From: Promethearchaeota archaeon
GTDB lineage: Archaea; Asgardarchaeota; Lokiarchaeia; Sigyniarchaeales; SOKP01
Direction of reading: 5' to 3'
DNA: 64,000 nucleotides
Assembly: GCA_029838195.1 (NCBI GenBank)
Contig: JALGVJ010000008.1
Location: 1 to 64,000, forward strand
Each line of letters begins with the position of its first letter. The first letter of the stretch is position 1. This document shows, one piece after another, positions 8,871 to 17,473 of the stretch. Both the position numbers and the translations under genes were made by a program. Below the pieces are notes generated by a model. It worked only from the letters and a program-made list of their open reading frames with translations, ran no database searches and was not told where the DNA came from.

Positions 8871-9617
8871 TTATTTAATTCTTTTTATGAGCCATTTTGG
8901 CATGATCAAGGAAAAATATATTAAAATTATAAATGCTACGGCAAAAGCCCAACCGATGTATAAGAAAAAAGAATACCCGGGATGATCAAAAAGTACAATT
9001 AATAGATTATCTCCCGTAATACAAGCAAACAATAAAATTAAGCACCCCATCGAATATTTCATTAGCTTTAATCCTATCTTCGTAATATTGTTTTCTGTCA
9101 TGCCGCCAACTTGATGACAAATAAATGCAATGTAAATGTAAATCGCGCAAGAATACAGTACTAAACTCCCCGTTGTATATAATCGAATATTTAATTCTCC
9201 AGCATGAGCTTCTGCGGGAACGCCCCACCAATTCCACGGTAAAAACAAGGAAATTAATATAATAGTGCCCATCAGTACCAAGAAGGGTAAGAGTTTTTTT
9301 CCTTTCTCCATCATGTGGCTTGCGAATATAAAGAGCATTAAATCTGCAATTATTACCATGCTATAGGCTAATGGAAGAGAGATCCTATAAAATTCCATAA
9401 AATATCCCGTGATGGCAGCTTCTGCAAGTCCTATGGTTAGAATAATTAACGCTAACGTGAAAAAAATGAATACAAGCATCAAATATAGAGGGGATCTTAC
9501 TTTTCTTTTTTTATATTTTAAATACATTTGAATCAACATGAACACGCCAAAGCCGGAGAGAAAAATGTAATAGATAAAAATTGGAAAGATTCTGGGTTGA
9601 ATAGGTTCATAATTCAT
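8871..9617 (-). CDS. Seven-TM membrane protein, unknown
   Basis: This 248-residue protein is strongly hydrophobic with about seven predicted membrane helices and a short soluble segment containing WNWWGVPAEAHAGE between TM4 and TM5. The first cytoplasmic loop is basic (KYKKRKVR). I do not recognise a family. The gene is divergent from the longin-like gene at 9819. A TATA-like stretch (about 9630-9643, minus strand) sits about 20 nt before the ATG, consistent with a leaderless or nearly leaderless transcript. Confidence 0.6.
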   Translation of the reverse strand: MNYEPIQPRIFPIFIYYIFLSGFGVFMLIQMYLKYKKRKVRSPLYLMLVFIFFTLALIILTIGLAEAAITGYFMEFYRISLPLAYSMVIIADLMLFIFASHMMEKGKKLLPFLVLMGTIILISLFLPWNWWGVPAEAHAGELNIRLYTTGSLVLYSCAIYIYIAFICHQVGGMTENNITKIGLKLMKYSMGCLILLFACITGDNLLIVLFDHPGYSFFLYIGWAFAVAFIILIYFSLIMPKWLIKRIK

Positions 9618-9818
9618 ATATTTTAGGTATAATTTATAAATAAAAGGTTTTTGTTTTTAGTTCAATAAAAGGATCTTGAATTATTTGATCGAGAGAGGGG
9701 TTACACCTTGAATTTTTACGAAGACTTGGCGTTTATACTCCATGAAGTTAAATTTTTTATACCTCATTTTCATTACTTTTTATGAGTGTAAAAATATTAT
9801 CTAAAAAATTTTCTTAAA

Positions 9819-10220
9819 ATGAATGATCTATGGATTCTGTCGGATGCGGGAATAGTTTTGTTTCATCGTCATTTTGATGAAAAATTAGATGATCAACTAT
9901 TTGGGGCGTTATTAACTGCACTTAATTCTTTTGCTGAAGAATTAGTAAAAGAAGGCATTACAAATTTAAAAATTGGCAATTCTGTTTTTCATATCAAAAA
10001 AAAGCATGAATTCTTATTTGTCATGCATATCAAAGAAAATTATAAAGTAAAAAAAATTCAAGAAGAAATGGAAAACGTCATTACAAGTTTTTTTAATACG
10101 TATCCTAAAGAAATATTAGAAAATTGGGATGGAGATATGGATTTATTTAAAGGATTTGAAGCTAAAATAACAGATAATTTGAAAGAAACTGCAAAAAAAT
10201 TTGAAAAAGCATTTTGGTAG
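9819..10220 (+). CDS. Longin/roadblock-like domain protein
   Basis: This 133-residue protein has the alternating strands and helices of a longin/roadblock (profilin-like) fold. It opens WILSDAGIVLFHRHF, followed by a helix to about residue 43, then a strand pair around KIGNSVFHIKKKHEFLFVMHIKE and a second long helix. Stand-alone longin-like proteins are abundant in Asgard archaea, where the fold is linked to small-GTPase regulation and membrane-trafficking complexes in eukaryotes. No GTPase is adjacent; the one at 49803 is 40 kb away. Assignment rests on the secondary-structure pattern, not on a catalytic motif. Confidence 0.65.
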   Translation: MNDLWILSDAGIVLFHRHFDEKLDDQLFGALLTALNSFAEELVKEGITNLKIGNSVFHIKKKHEFLFVMHIKENYKVKKIQEEMENVITSFFNTYPKEILENWDGDMDLFKGFEAKITDNLKETAKKFEKAFW

Positions 10221-10319
10221 AAATCGTAAACGATAATAAAGATCATCTTCTTAAGAATTCACGGAAAAAAGATATTACCTTGTTCTAATTTATTTGTATT
10301 TTATAAGATCTAAATCTAT

Positions 10320-10332
10320 AAACTTTATATAC
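10320..10332 (+). promoter_or_regulatory. TATA-like box upstream of carotenoid gene
   Basis: A TTTATATACTT stretch lies about 135 nt before the ATG at 10465. If used, the transcript has a long leader. It is inferred from composition only. Confidence 0.25.
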
Positions 10333-10464
10333 TTAAAAAAATAACTGAGAGACCCACTTTAAATTTAAAATGAAATGTTTTATTAATTTATTAATATCAA
10401 TAAGTTTTAAACTATTTAAGAAAGAAAATAATTTAAATCATAAGAAAATTGTAAGGTCATACTC

Positions 10465-11355
10465 ATGGCAGAATTTGATATCATGTATTCCATTATTGGC
10501 TTTGTAATTTGCGGATTGGCCCTTATTCACGTGTGGTTTGATGTTCAGAAAAATCGGATTCAGAGAGTTTTAATGTTAATTAGCCTATTCATATACGCAA
10601 TTTTTTTAGAATATATTGGAATTACTACGGGTAATCATTATTATGCTAAAGATATTATAATGATTTTAGATATCATCCCCATTTCAATTCCATTAGCCTG
10701 GGTTGGAATCATGTATAGCAGTTTTATTATATGTGAGCGCTTGAAATTATCCAAATGGAAATGGATTTTAACCAGTTCATTATTGGCTCTCAGCTTGGAT
10801 TGGGGCATGGATCCAATAGCAGTTCAATTAGGATTGTGGACGTGGGTTTATGAAGGGTCATATTTTGGTGTTCCAAGTTTTAATTTTATTGGCTGGTTTT
10901 TAATTCCCATCTCCTATTTAGTCTCATGCGCTCTAAATTGGAATGGCGAGAAAAAGCGCCCGGAATTATTATCAATTAAAGCTTTAGATATGCACGATAC
11001 GCTCAAAAGAAAACTCTACACTTTATTCTTAGTGCCGCCCATATCCCTCGCTTTATTACTACTTTTTGGTTTTATTAACTTAATACCAATTATTTACAAC
11101 CTTCCCTTTTTAATCGTTGTAATTCTTGAAGTCCTTTCTATTTTTACGATTTCTCTCATTTTAGTGAAACGCAGAAAAATGCTAAATCGTTCCAATTTTC
11201 ATGATCTCATCCCTCCCATCATTCTATTATTTATTGCATGGAATTATGGGTTTATGGGTTTAATTTTAGTCAATGCTACATTAGGAATGTTAATGTTTTT
11301 CACATCAATCCCCATTTTTCTGGCATTTTTATTTACAATTAAAAAAACGACTTGA
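10465..11355 (+). CDS. Carotenoid biosynthesis protein, CruF-like (Caroten_synth family)
   Basis: This 296-residue protein has about eight predicted membrane helices and the diagnostic family motif LDWGMDPIAVQLGLWTWV followed by GSYFGVPSFNFIGWF around residues 110-155. The family includes CruF, the C-2',C-2 or bisanhydrobacterioruberin hydratase of carotenoid pathways. Phytoene synthase and desaturase genes are not in this window, so the pathway cannot be confirmed here and the protein may have a different lipid substrate. An AGGT motif precedes the start. It stands alone, with GH38 mannosidase about 200 nt downstream. Confidence 0.8.
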   Translation: MAEFDIMYSIIGFVICGLALIHVWFDVQKNRIQRVLMLISLFIYAIFLEYIGITTGNHYYAKDIIMILDIIPISIPLAWVGIMYSSFIICERLKLSKWKWILTSSLLALSLDWGMDPIAVQLGLWTWVYEGSYFGVPSFNFIGWFLIPISYLVSCALNWNGEKKRPELLSIKALDMHDTLKRKLYTLFLVPPISLALLLLFGFINLIPIIYNLPFLIVVILEVLSIFTISLILVKRRKMLNRSNFHDLIPPIILLFIAWNYGFMGLILVNATLGMLMFFTSIPIFLAFLFTIKKTT

Positions 11356-11551
11356 AGTAAAAAGAAAATCAATTAATATTTTTTATTTAGACTTTTTTTA
11401 TAAACTTTTGTCGTTTAGAAAATTCATTTATTTTATCACTGAAAATTTAAATACTATTAAGGAAATTTTTATTTATTATTTTTTCAATTTTATGTGTTTT
11501 TCAATTCATTTTATTTCAAAATTATGATAAAAAAATGGAAAAAAGAAAACT

Positions 11552-14446
11552 ATGATGGAAAAAGAGTTTTTAGATAAAATTGGTCATTATTCTGGAAACA
11601 AAAAGCTCAATACCTCAAATTTCGAAGAACCGGAAGCGGATACAGAACGAGTAAGAGAAAAATGGCTAGGTGGACAGAGAGAAATAAAAATTAAGAGAAA
11701 ATTAAAAAGATGGCAAGAAAAAGTTTCTAAGACGTTTAATTTTAATAAATTAGTCGTTCATATGGTAGGAGAATCTCACATTGATGTGGCTTGGATGTGG
11801 ACTTTTGAGCAAACTCGCAAAAAAGCCCAACGTACTTTTAAAAAAGCGATTTTACATTCAAAAATGTTTCCTAACTCATTTCATTTTGCATTAAGTGAGC
11901 CTATATTGTTAGAATGGATTAAAGAGGACGATTCGGAGCTGTTTAAAGAGATCCAAGAAATAGTAAAAAAAGGTAATATAGAGCTCGTTGGAGGATCTTA
12001 TGTGGAGCCTGATTGTCAAATGCCTTCTGGCGAGGCTATGGTTAGACAAAGATTACATGGCATGCGATTCCTCCGGGATAATTTTGGCATTTTGCCGGAA
12101 ATTGAGTGGTTCTTGGATTCTTTTGGATATAATCATGGATTGCCTCAAATTTTAGTAAATTCTGGGGCTAAATTTTTTTGGACAACTAAGATTACTTGGA
12201 ATCGAATAACCACCTTTCCATTTGTATATTTTTGGTGGCAAGGTCCGGATGGTACACGGATACTGACAGCAAACTTTCACATGGGAGATCAAGTGTTTGA
12301 AGATTGGGAAAAATATGAGGTGGGACGACATCTTTTAAAAGAAAATGGCAAAAAAATTTGGAACTATACTATGGATTATGATACTTATAAAAATCACGTG
12401 GATGAACATGAGATTTGTCCTCATGTGGGATATTTCTTTGGAGCCGGCGATGGAGGACACGGCCCTACTCATAAAGAAGTGGCAACTGCAAATGAATTAT
12501 CAAAATTACCGGTGTTTAAATGGAGTACCGTAAAAGATTTTTTTACATCCATTAAACTTCAAGCAGAAAGATTTCCCATGTGGAATGATGAGTTATATTT
12601 AGAGACTCATCGAGGGTGTTTTTCAAATCATGCGGAAGTGAAAAGACAAAATCGAAAATTTGAAAATCTTTTGGTTTCATTGGAAAAATTAGCGGTAATT
12701 TCCACTTTAGAAAATGAGGACTACCAATATCCTCGAAAAGAATTGGAAAAATTATGGAAAATCACCTTGAAAAACCAATTTCATGATGTGCTTCCTGGTA
12801 GCTCGATTCCAGAAGTATACGATGAGGTATGGGAAGATTGGCAGGAACAAGACCGTAATATTAATGAACTCATAGCAAAAATTTCAAACATGTATGAGGA
12901 TAATGAAAATTTAAATGATCAAGAAGACGTTGCATACATCTTACTTTTTAATTCATTAACATGGCATCGAAAGGCACGGATTTTCATTCCAATTCATGTA
13001 TTTAAAAAATTACCGGAACTAAATGCCGAAGGTAAGCCGCCCTGTGCTAAAATAGAAATTTTAGGCCAAGAAAAAGAATTTAATTATTGTCAACCAGTGG
13101 CGAAAGAATCAATGAATTTACCAGATGACTTGCCGGCGGGTTGGTGGACCCTGCTCGAATTAAACCCTCTTTCCATCGTGATTGCAAGAATAACATTAGT
13201 ACCTCAAGATGAATCAGAGCGCATCATATCGCAATCCCCATTTGATTTTACGCCAGATTCTCTCTCTAATGATCATTTGTTTCTCAAAATAAATCCTAAA
13301 ACCGGGGCTCTTACCGAAATTAAATGCAAGAAAATAGATGTAAACAAAAACCTAATCAAAGGAGATTCCTCCAATTTAACTTTTGGATATTTGGATGATG
13401 TTCCGACCGGTTATCATGCATGGAATCTTAAGGATGAATATTGGAAATATCCTCTCGACCTTCCAAATGATAAAGATGTGGAAATAAAAATAAATGAAAA
13501 AGGTCCCATTTTCATTTCCATAACAATAAATCGCACTTTAGGTATGAGCCCCGTGACTCAAAAAATCATTCTTTTTAAAGATAAACCGGAGATTTTTTTA
13601 GAATATCTTACAGATTGGAAACAAAAAGATGCCATGCTAAAAATTTTATATTCTACTACCACGAACGCCGAAAATGTTATTGCTGATGGGATGTTCTGCG
13701 CTGTTCAATCAAGCACGCAACCAAAAACACCGTGCGATAAAGCCCGATATGAAAAAATTTGTCATGAATATTTTGATTTAAGTACCCCCGATAATTCATG
13801 GGGACTTGCGCTTATTAATGAGGGAAAATATGCTTTTGATGTAGATGGAGGGGAATTTAAGCTCACTTTATTAAGAGCATGTAAATATCCTGAAAGTGCC
13901 CCGGAAGCGTGGATAAATGTCGAACGTGAATTAAATAAAAAACATTTCAACCATGATGTGCCGGAATATAGCGGATTGGGTCCTTTTAGATGTAGATATG
14001 CATTATTCCCTCATGAAGGAGGAAGCTTGAAATTTCCCGATGGGCGCCCCAATATTGTTGTTCATAGAAGTGCAAGAGAATTCAATAATCCTGTCATGGT
14101 CATTCCATTACACGGCACGCCCAAGCCTCCATCGGAAAAAAAGTTTCTTAATACTCCTATGTTCGAAATCCTCAATGAAAACGTGAGTTTAACTGCCTTA
14201 AAATTTAAGGAATGGGAAGATGATAATTCTCTCATCATGCGTTTTCATGAAACGTGTGGAATCCTTACGAGGGCAAGAATAAAATTTTGTTCTAACTTGA
14301 ATCAAAACATTATTTCTATAAAAGCAACCGACTTATTAGAAAGAGAAATTCAATCTGAGTTTGAATGGAATAATGAGACTTTATCATTTAACATCTCTCC
14401 TTTTCAAGTACGCACCTTTGAGCTTATATTAAAGCGATTGAATTAA
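11552..14446 (+). CDS. GH38 alpha-mannosidase
   Basis: This 964-residue protein has the usual length for family 38. The zinc-binding start is HMVGESHIDVAWMW (His76, Asp78). The nucleophile is in WFLDSFGY (Asp189), and the glycine-rich GAGDGGHGPT and ELYLETHRG motifs are present, followed by the beta-rich C-terminal half. There is no signal peptide or membrane anchor, so it should act in the cytosol on imported or internal mannosides. It would release alpha-linked mannose from oligosaccharides or glycolipids. A UroD-like gene follows about 100 nt downstream but is not an obvious partner. Linkage specificity cannot be told. Confidence 0.93.
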   Translation: MMEKEFLDKIGHYSGNKKLNTSNFEEPEADTERVREKWLGGQREIKIKRKLKRWQEKVSKTFNFNKLVVHMVGESHIDVAWMWTFEQTRKKAQRTFKKAILHSKMFPNSFHFALSEPILLEWIKEDDSELFKEIQEIVKKGNIELVGGSYVEPDCQMPSGEAMVRQRLHGMRFLRDNFGILPEIEWFLDSFGYNHGLPQILVNSGAKFFWTTKITWNRITTFPFVYFWWQGPDGTRILTANFHMGDQVFEDWEKYEVGRHLLKENGKKIWNYTMDYDTYKNHVDEHEICPHVGYFFGAGDGGHGPTHKEVATANELSKLPVFKWSTVKDFFTSIKLQAERFPMWNDELYLETHRGCFSNHAEVKRQNRKFENLLVSLEKLAVISTLENEDYQYPRKELEKLWKITLKNQFHDVLPGSSIPEVYDEVWEDWQEQDRNINELIAKISNMYEDNENLNDQEDVAYILLFNSLTWHRKARIFIPIHVFKKLPELNAEGKPPCAKIEILGQEKEFNYCQPVAKESMNLPDDLPAGWWTLLELNPLSIVIARITLVPQDESERIISQSPFDFTPDSLSNDHLFLKINPKTGALTEIKCKKIDVNKNLIKGDSSNLTFGYLDDVPTGYHAWNLKDEYWKYPLDLPNDKDVEIKINEKGPIFISITINRTLGMSPVTQKIILFKDKPEIFLEYLTDWKQKDAMLKILYSTTTNAENVIADGMFCAVQSSTQPKTPCDKARYEKICHEYFDLSTPDNSWGLALINEGKYAFDVDGGEFKLTLLRACKYPESAPEAWINVERELNKKHFNHDVPEYSGLGPFRCRYALFPHEGGSLKFPDGRPNIVVHRSAREFNNPVMVIPLHGTPKPPSEKKFLNTPMFEILNENVSLTALKFKEWEDDNSLIMRFHETCGILTRARIKFCSNLNQNIISIKATDLLEREIQSEFEWNNETLSFNISPFQVRTFELILKRLN

Positions 14447-14550
14447 AAATATTAAAAGTCTTCCTTGAAGAAATGACTAATGCCTAAAAAATTCCCTTGA
14501 AAAAGATAATCCAAAAGTTTTATTTTTTTTGATATTATTTCTTAATTATT

Positions 14551-15762
14551 ATGACGGATTGGACTTCTTTTCGCCGTATAGAAGCCGTGTTCGAAGGGGA
14601 AATCCCTGATCGGGTTCCTAAATATGAAGGCTCTATTGAAATAAAGGAACTTAATCCCATAGCTAATGGACAAAAAAATGTTTTTGCTATTCTTTTCTTT
14701 TCTCCAGAAATCATTTCCATGTTTCATGATAATCCGAATCTTCTTTCTTCAATAGAAAATATTTTTTTAAATCCTCGGAGCATATTAGGATTATTAGGAG
14801 GTTCTATTAAGAAACTAACAAAAATCCATAGAGATTTTAATTATGACATGTTCCTTGCTGGTCCTGGAGTACCAATGGTATATTCTAACGAGATTTTTAA
14901 AGATTTTTACACCGAAGAAAATAATCTGGTCGTAAGAGGGCCAGGAGGGCGCCTTGTATGGCGAACGAGTCCTGAAGGCGCTCACGATAGGCGTGGATTC
15001 ATATCAAAACCCGAAGAATGGGAAAAATACATGAATTTAGATGCTGACCATCCCGCTAATTGGATTCTTGTAAAATCAACGGTTAAAGAATGCAAGAAAT
15101 TAGATATCGTGCCCTCCTTCTTGGTATTTGGAAGTGCGGCTTTTGAAGATTTGTGTAACATTTTTGGATTCAATGTATTATTTAAATTATTGATAAAAAA
15201 CAAGAATTTCATGAAAAAAATAATAAATCAATTGAATGAATATGCGATTAAAGTGGGAGAAAAAATCGTTAAAGAAGGTGGTAATTATTTATACATTTCA
15301 AATGATGTTGGATTAAAAAATAAAAGCATGATTTCTCCCAGAATGTTCAGAGAATTATTCAAACCGGCAATAACATCATTCTGTGAGCGAATGCATGAAC
15401 TTGGAGCAAAAGTAATAATGCATTCTTGTGGATATGTTATGGAAATGCTTCCTGACTTAATAGATTGTGGAATAGATGGACTTCATCCCATCGAACGTGA
15501 AGCCGGAAATGATATTGTAAAAATAAAACAACAATTTGGATCTAATTTAGTCATTCTTGGAAATGTACCCATTCCATTATTATCCCATGGAACGCCTCAA
15601 GAAGTAAAAGAATACGTTAAATTTTTATTAAAAAACGTTTCTAAGGATGGAGGGCATGTATTTTCTTCATCGCATTCGGTAACTCAATGGTGTAAATTAG
15701 AAAATTTTTTAACATGCCACGATACTATAGACCAATATGGTAATTATCCGATCCAGCTTTGA
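14551..15762 (+). CDS. UroD/MtaA-family methyltransferase-like protein
   Basis: This 403-residue member of the uroporphyrinogen decarboxylase/corrinoid methyltransferase superfamily has FEGEIPDRVPKYEG near the N-terminus, YISNDVGLKNKSMISP in the barrel and MHSCGYVMEMLPDLIDCGIDG carrying the zinc His and Cys. As in the gene at 6795, the third zinc-ligand position appears to be His (SSSHSV) instead of Cys. The two proteins share the same ending pattern (YGNYPI or YGKYPI) and are probably paralogues. The ATG has no ribosome-binding site, consistent with a leaderless transcript. The substrate is unknown and no corrinoid protein is nearby. Confidence 0.78.
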   Translation: MTDWTSFRRIEAVFEGEIPDRVPKYEGSIEIKELNPIANGQKNVFAILFFSPEIISMFHDNPNLLSSIENIFLNPRSILGLLGGSIKKLTKIHRDFNYDMFLAGPGVPMVYSNEIFKDFYTEENNLVVRGPGGRLVWRTSPEGAHDRRGFISKPEEWEKYMNLDADHPANWILVKSTVKECKKLDIVPSFLVFGSAAFEDLCNIFGFNVLFKLLIKNKNFMKKIINQLNEYAIKVGEKIVKEGGNYLYISNDVGLKNKSMISPRMFRELFKPAITSFCERMHELGAKVIMHSCGYVMEMLPDLIDCGIDGLHPIEREAGNDIVKIKQQFGSNLVILGNVPIPLLSHGTPQEVKEYVKFLLKNVSKDGGHVFSSSHSVTQWCKLENFLTCHDTIDQYGNYPIQL

Positions 15763-15910
15763 TTTTTAAAAGATTTATTAATTTTCTTCTATTTTTAAAA
15801 ATTTTATTTATTTCCCTCGCAAGTAAAAAAAAAACCAATATCTTCCAAAGAAGAGAATTTAATAAACCAAGTTGAGATAATTGAAGAATAAAAAAAAACA
15901 AATAAAAAGT

Positions 15911-15989
15911 AAAAAATTCCTTGCGAACTAAAGTTCGCTTCTAATCACTAAAATTTTTTCCTTTAATTATAAGATGGATTATATCAAGG
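15911..15989 (+). repeat. 79-nt dispersed hairpin element, copy A
   Basis: This is identical over 79 nt to the reverse complement of 44004-44082. It contains a perfect stem GCGAACT / AGTTCGC (15923-15938, two-base loop). It is bounded by TTCCTTG (15917-15923) and CAAGGAA (15985-15991), which form 7-base terminal inverted repeats. It lies between the convergent ends of a UroD-like gene and larA. It could be a MITE-like mobile element or a conserved structured RNA or terminator. Confidence 0.85.
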
Positions 15990-16013
15990 AAAAAAAAAAA
16001 AAATAAAAAAGAT

Positions 16014-17249
16014 TTATTTTTTTGGAAGTAGAATGCTACTTGGGACAATACAAGCGGAAGGCGAGTTCCCGAATCTTTCCTCTAATTTTTTAATAATATT
16101 AGAAAAATCATTCTCAAAAATGAGCGAATTCGGATAAAAATGATAAACATCGGCTTTTGTAACGTTTGGAGAAAATAAAAATATCGTTCTTTTTCCCATG
16201 GCTTTCCATAACACGTGTTCTCCATAATTTACATAAATCGGAGCCCCCCTTTCAGCATTGAGCGCATGATAGCCTCTCCCTTCCGTAGAAGCCGTCATCA
16301 TTACAATAGCCCCTTTAAAGGATACAAGTTTTGGCCGAAGCAAGTACATGTTTAACGCTTTTGGGCTTTGAGAAAGTTCTGTATCCTCCGGATATGCATT
16401 AAAAAATCCAATATCAAATTTTTTACCAGCTGGGATGTCCACTTCATACATCGATCTCAAAAATTCAACGGCCTTTCTGTGAGCGTCAATGAAATGTCCG
16501 GCAAAAATACCCGCATTTTCTCCTTGTATTTTAGGAATTACATTAATACTAAAATCCAAACCTACTCTTGAACAAACATCTTCTATATCTTTTCTTAAAT
16601 CTGTAATGTATCCTAATCCCACTCCTACCCCTCTTATGCTTGCGCGATGATTCGCCTCCAAAGTATCAAGACCGCAGATACCCGGCAACACGATCTTGGC
16701 TCCGCCACCAAAACCGGCAAGGGTATGAGGGATTACTCCACTAATGGCTATTTTAAGTTCAGCATCATGATAGGTTTTATTAATATAGATTGGCGTCCCT
16801 AATTTTGATTCACCGACGTGCTTCAAATTTAGAAAAGGATGATGGTTTTCAACATTTATTCTTTCTAAAATCTCAATACCAATCTTTTTGACTAAATCTT
16901 CCCGCATCATGGGGCGATGAGCTCCTAAAGCAATGAGAATGGTAATAGAATCATCATCAATCCCCACCTCATTTAATTGCCTTAAAATAACTTTTAAAAT
17001 TTTCTCAGGGCGCGTGTGTCGTGAAATATCATCCACCACGATCACAGCATTCTTTTTTCCTCGAGCAAGTTCCTGAAGAGGGAGAGTTCCAATGGGATTA
17101 TTTAATTTTTCTTCGATTTCCTTCTCGCTGTCGATAGCTGGAACATCCTTAATGTCAAAATAATGAATGTCCCAAGAATCAGGAAAATTTAATTCTAATT
17201 CTTTTGGTTCATACCACGACGCCCATGGAATTTTGTATGTTTGAACCAT
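16014..17249 (-). CDS. larA: LarA-family nickel-dependent racemase/epimerase
   Basis: This 411-residue protein matches the LarA family at full length. The residues that hold the nickel-pincer (NPN) cofactor in Lactiplantibacillus LarA have counterparts at nearly the same numbers: His111 in GAHRP, His175 and Lys185 in HTLAGFGGGAK, and His201 in LEANH. DDISRHTRP fits the N-terminal family motif. Lactate racemase is only one activity of the family; malate, other alpha-hydroxyacids and D-gluconate 2-epimerases are also reported. Divergence from a UxaA-type sugar-acid dehydratase and an aldolase favours a sugar-acid substrate (inference). The cofactor genes larB, larC and larE are not in this window. 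Confidence 0.88.
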   Translation of the reverse strand: MVQTYKIPWASWYEPKELELNFPDSWDIHYFDIKDVPAIDSEKEIEEKLNNPIGTLPLQELARGKKNAVIVVDDISRHTRPEKILKVILRQLNEVGIDDDSITILIALGAHRPMMREDLVKKIGIEILERINVENHHPFLNLKHVGESKLGTPIYINKTYHDAELKIAISGVIPHTLAGFGGGAKIVLPGICGLDTLEANHRASIRGVGVGLGYITDLRKDIEDVCSRVGLDFSINVIPKIQGENAGIFAGHFIDAHRKAVEFLRSMYEVDIPAGKKFDIGFFNAYPEDTELSQSPKALNMYLLRPKLVSFKGAIVMMTASTEGRGYHALNAERGAPIYVNYGEHVLWKAMGKRTIFLFSPNVTKADVYHFYPNSLIFENDFSNIIKKLEERFGNSPSACIVPSSILLPKK

Positions 17250-17473
17250 GTTTCCCGCCTTTAAATACGTGAACTTGTTTATTAAATAAATTTTTATTAT
17301 TTACATGAAATAATATTACACATTAAAAATAATCAATATATTTTGGAATATTTTAAAATTTTATCAGGCCCTTCTTTCCTTTTCTTATCAAATGATTAAC
17401 CTTAAAAACCAATCTTTTTATTATCTTCTTCCTATTATTTATTATTCTCATCTTACTTTTTTTAAAAAATAAA

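Noticed and set aside
16014..17249. Calling the LarA homologue a lactate racemase
   Set aside because: The cofactor residues fit, but family members act on several hydroxyacids, and the neighbours point to sugar acids.
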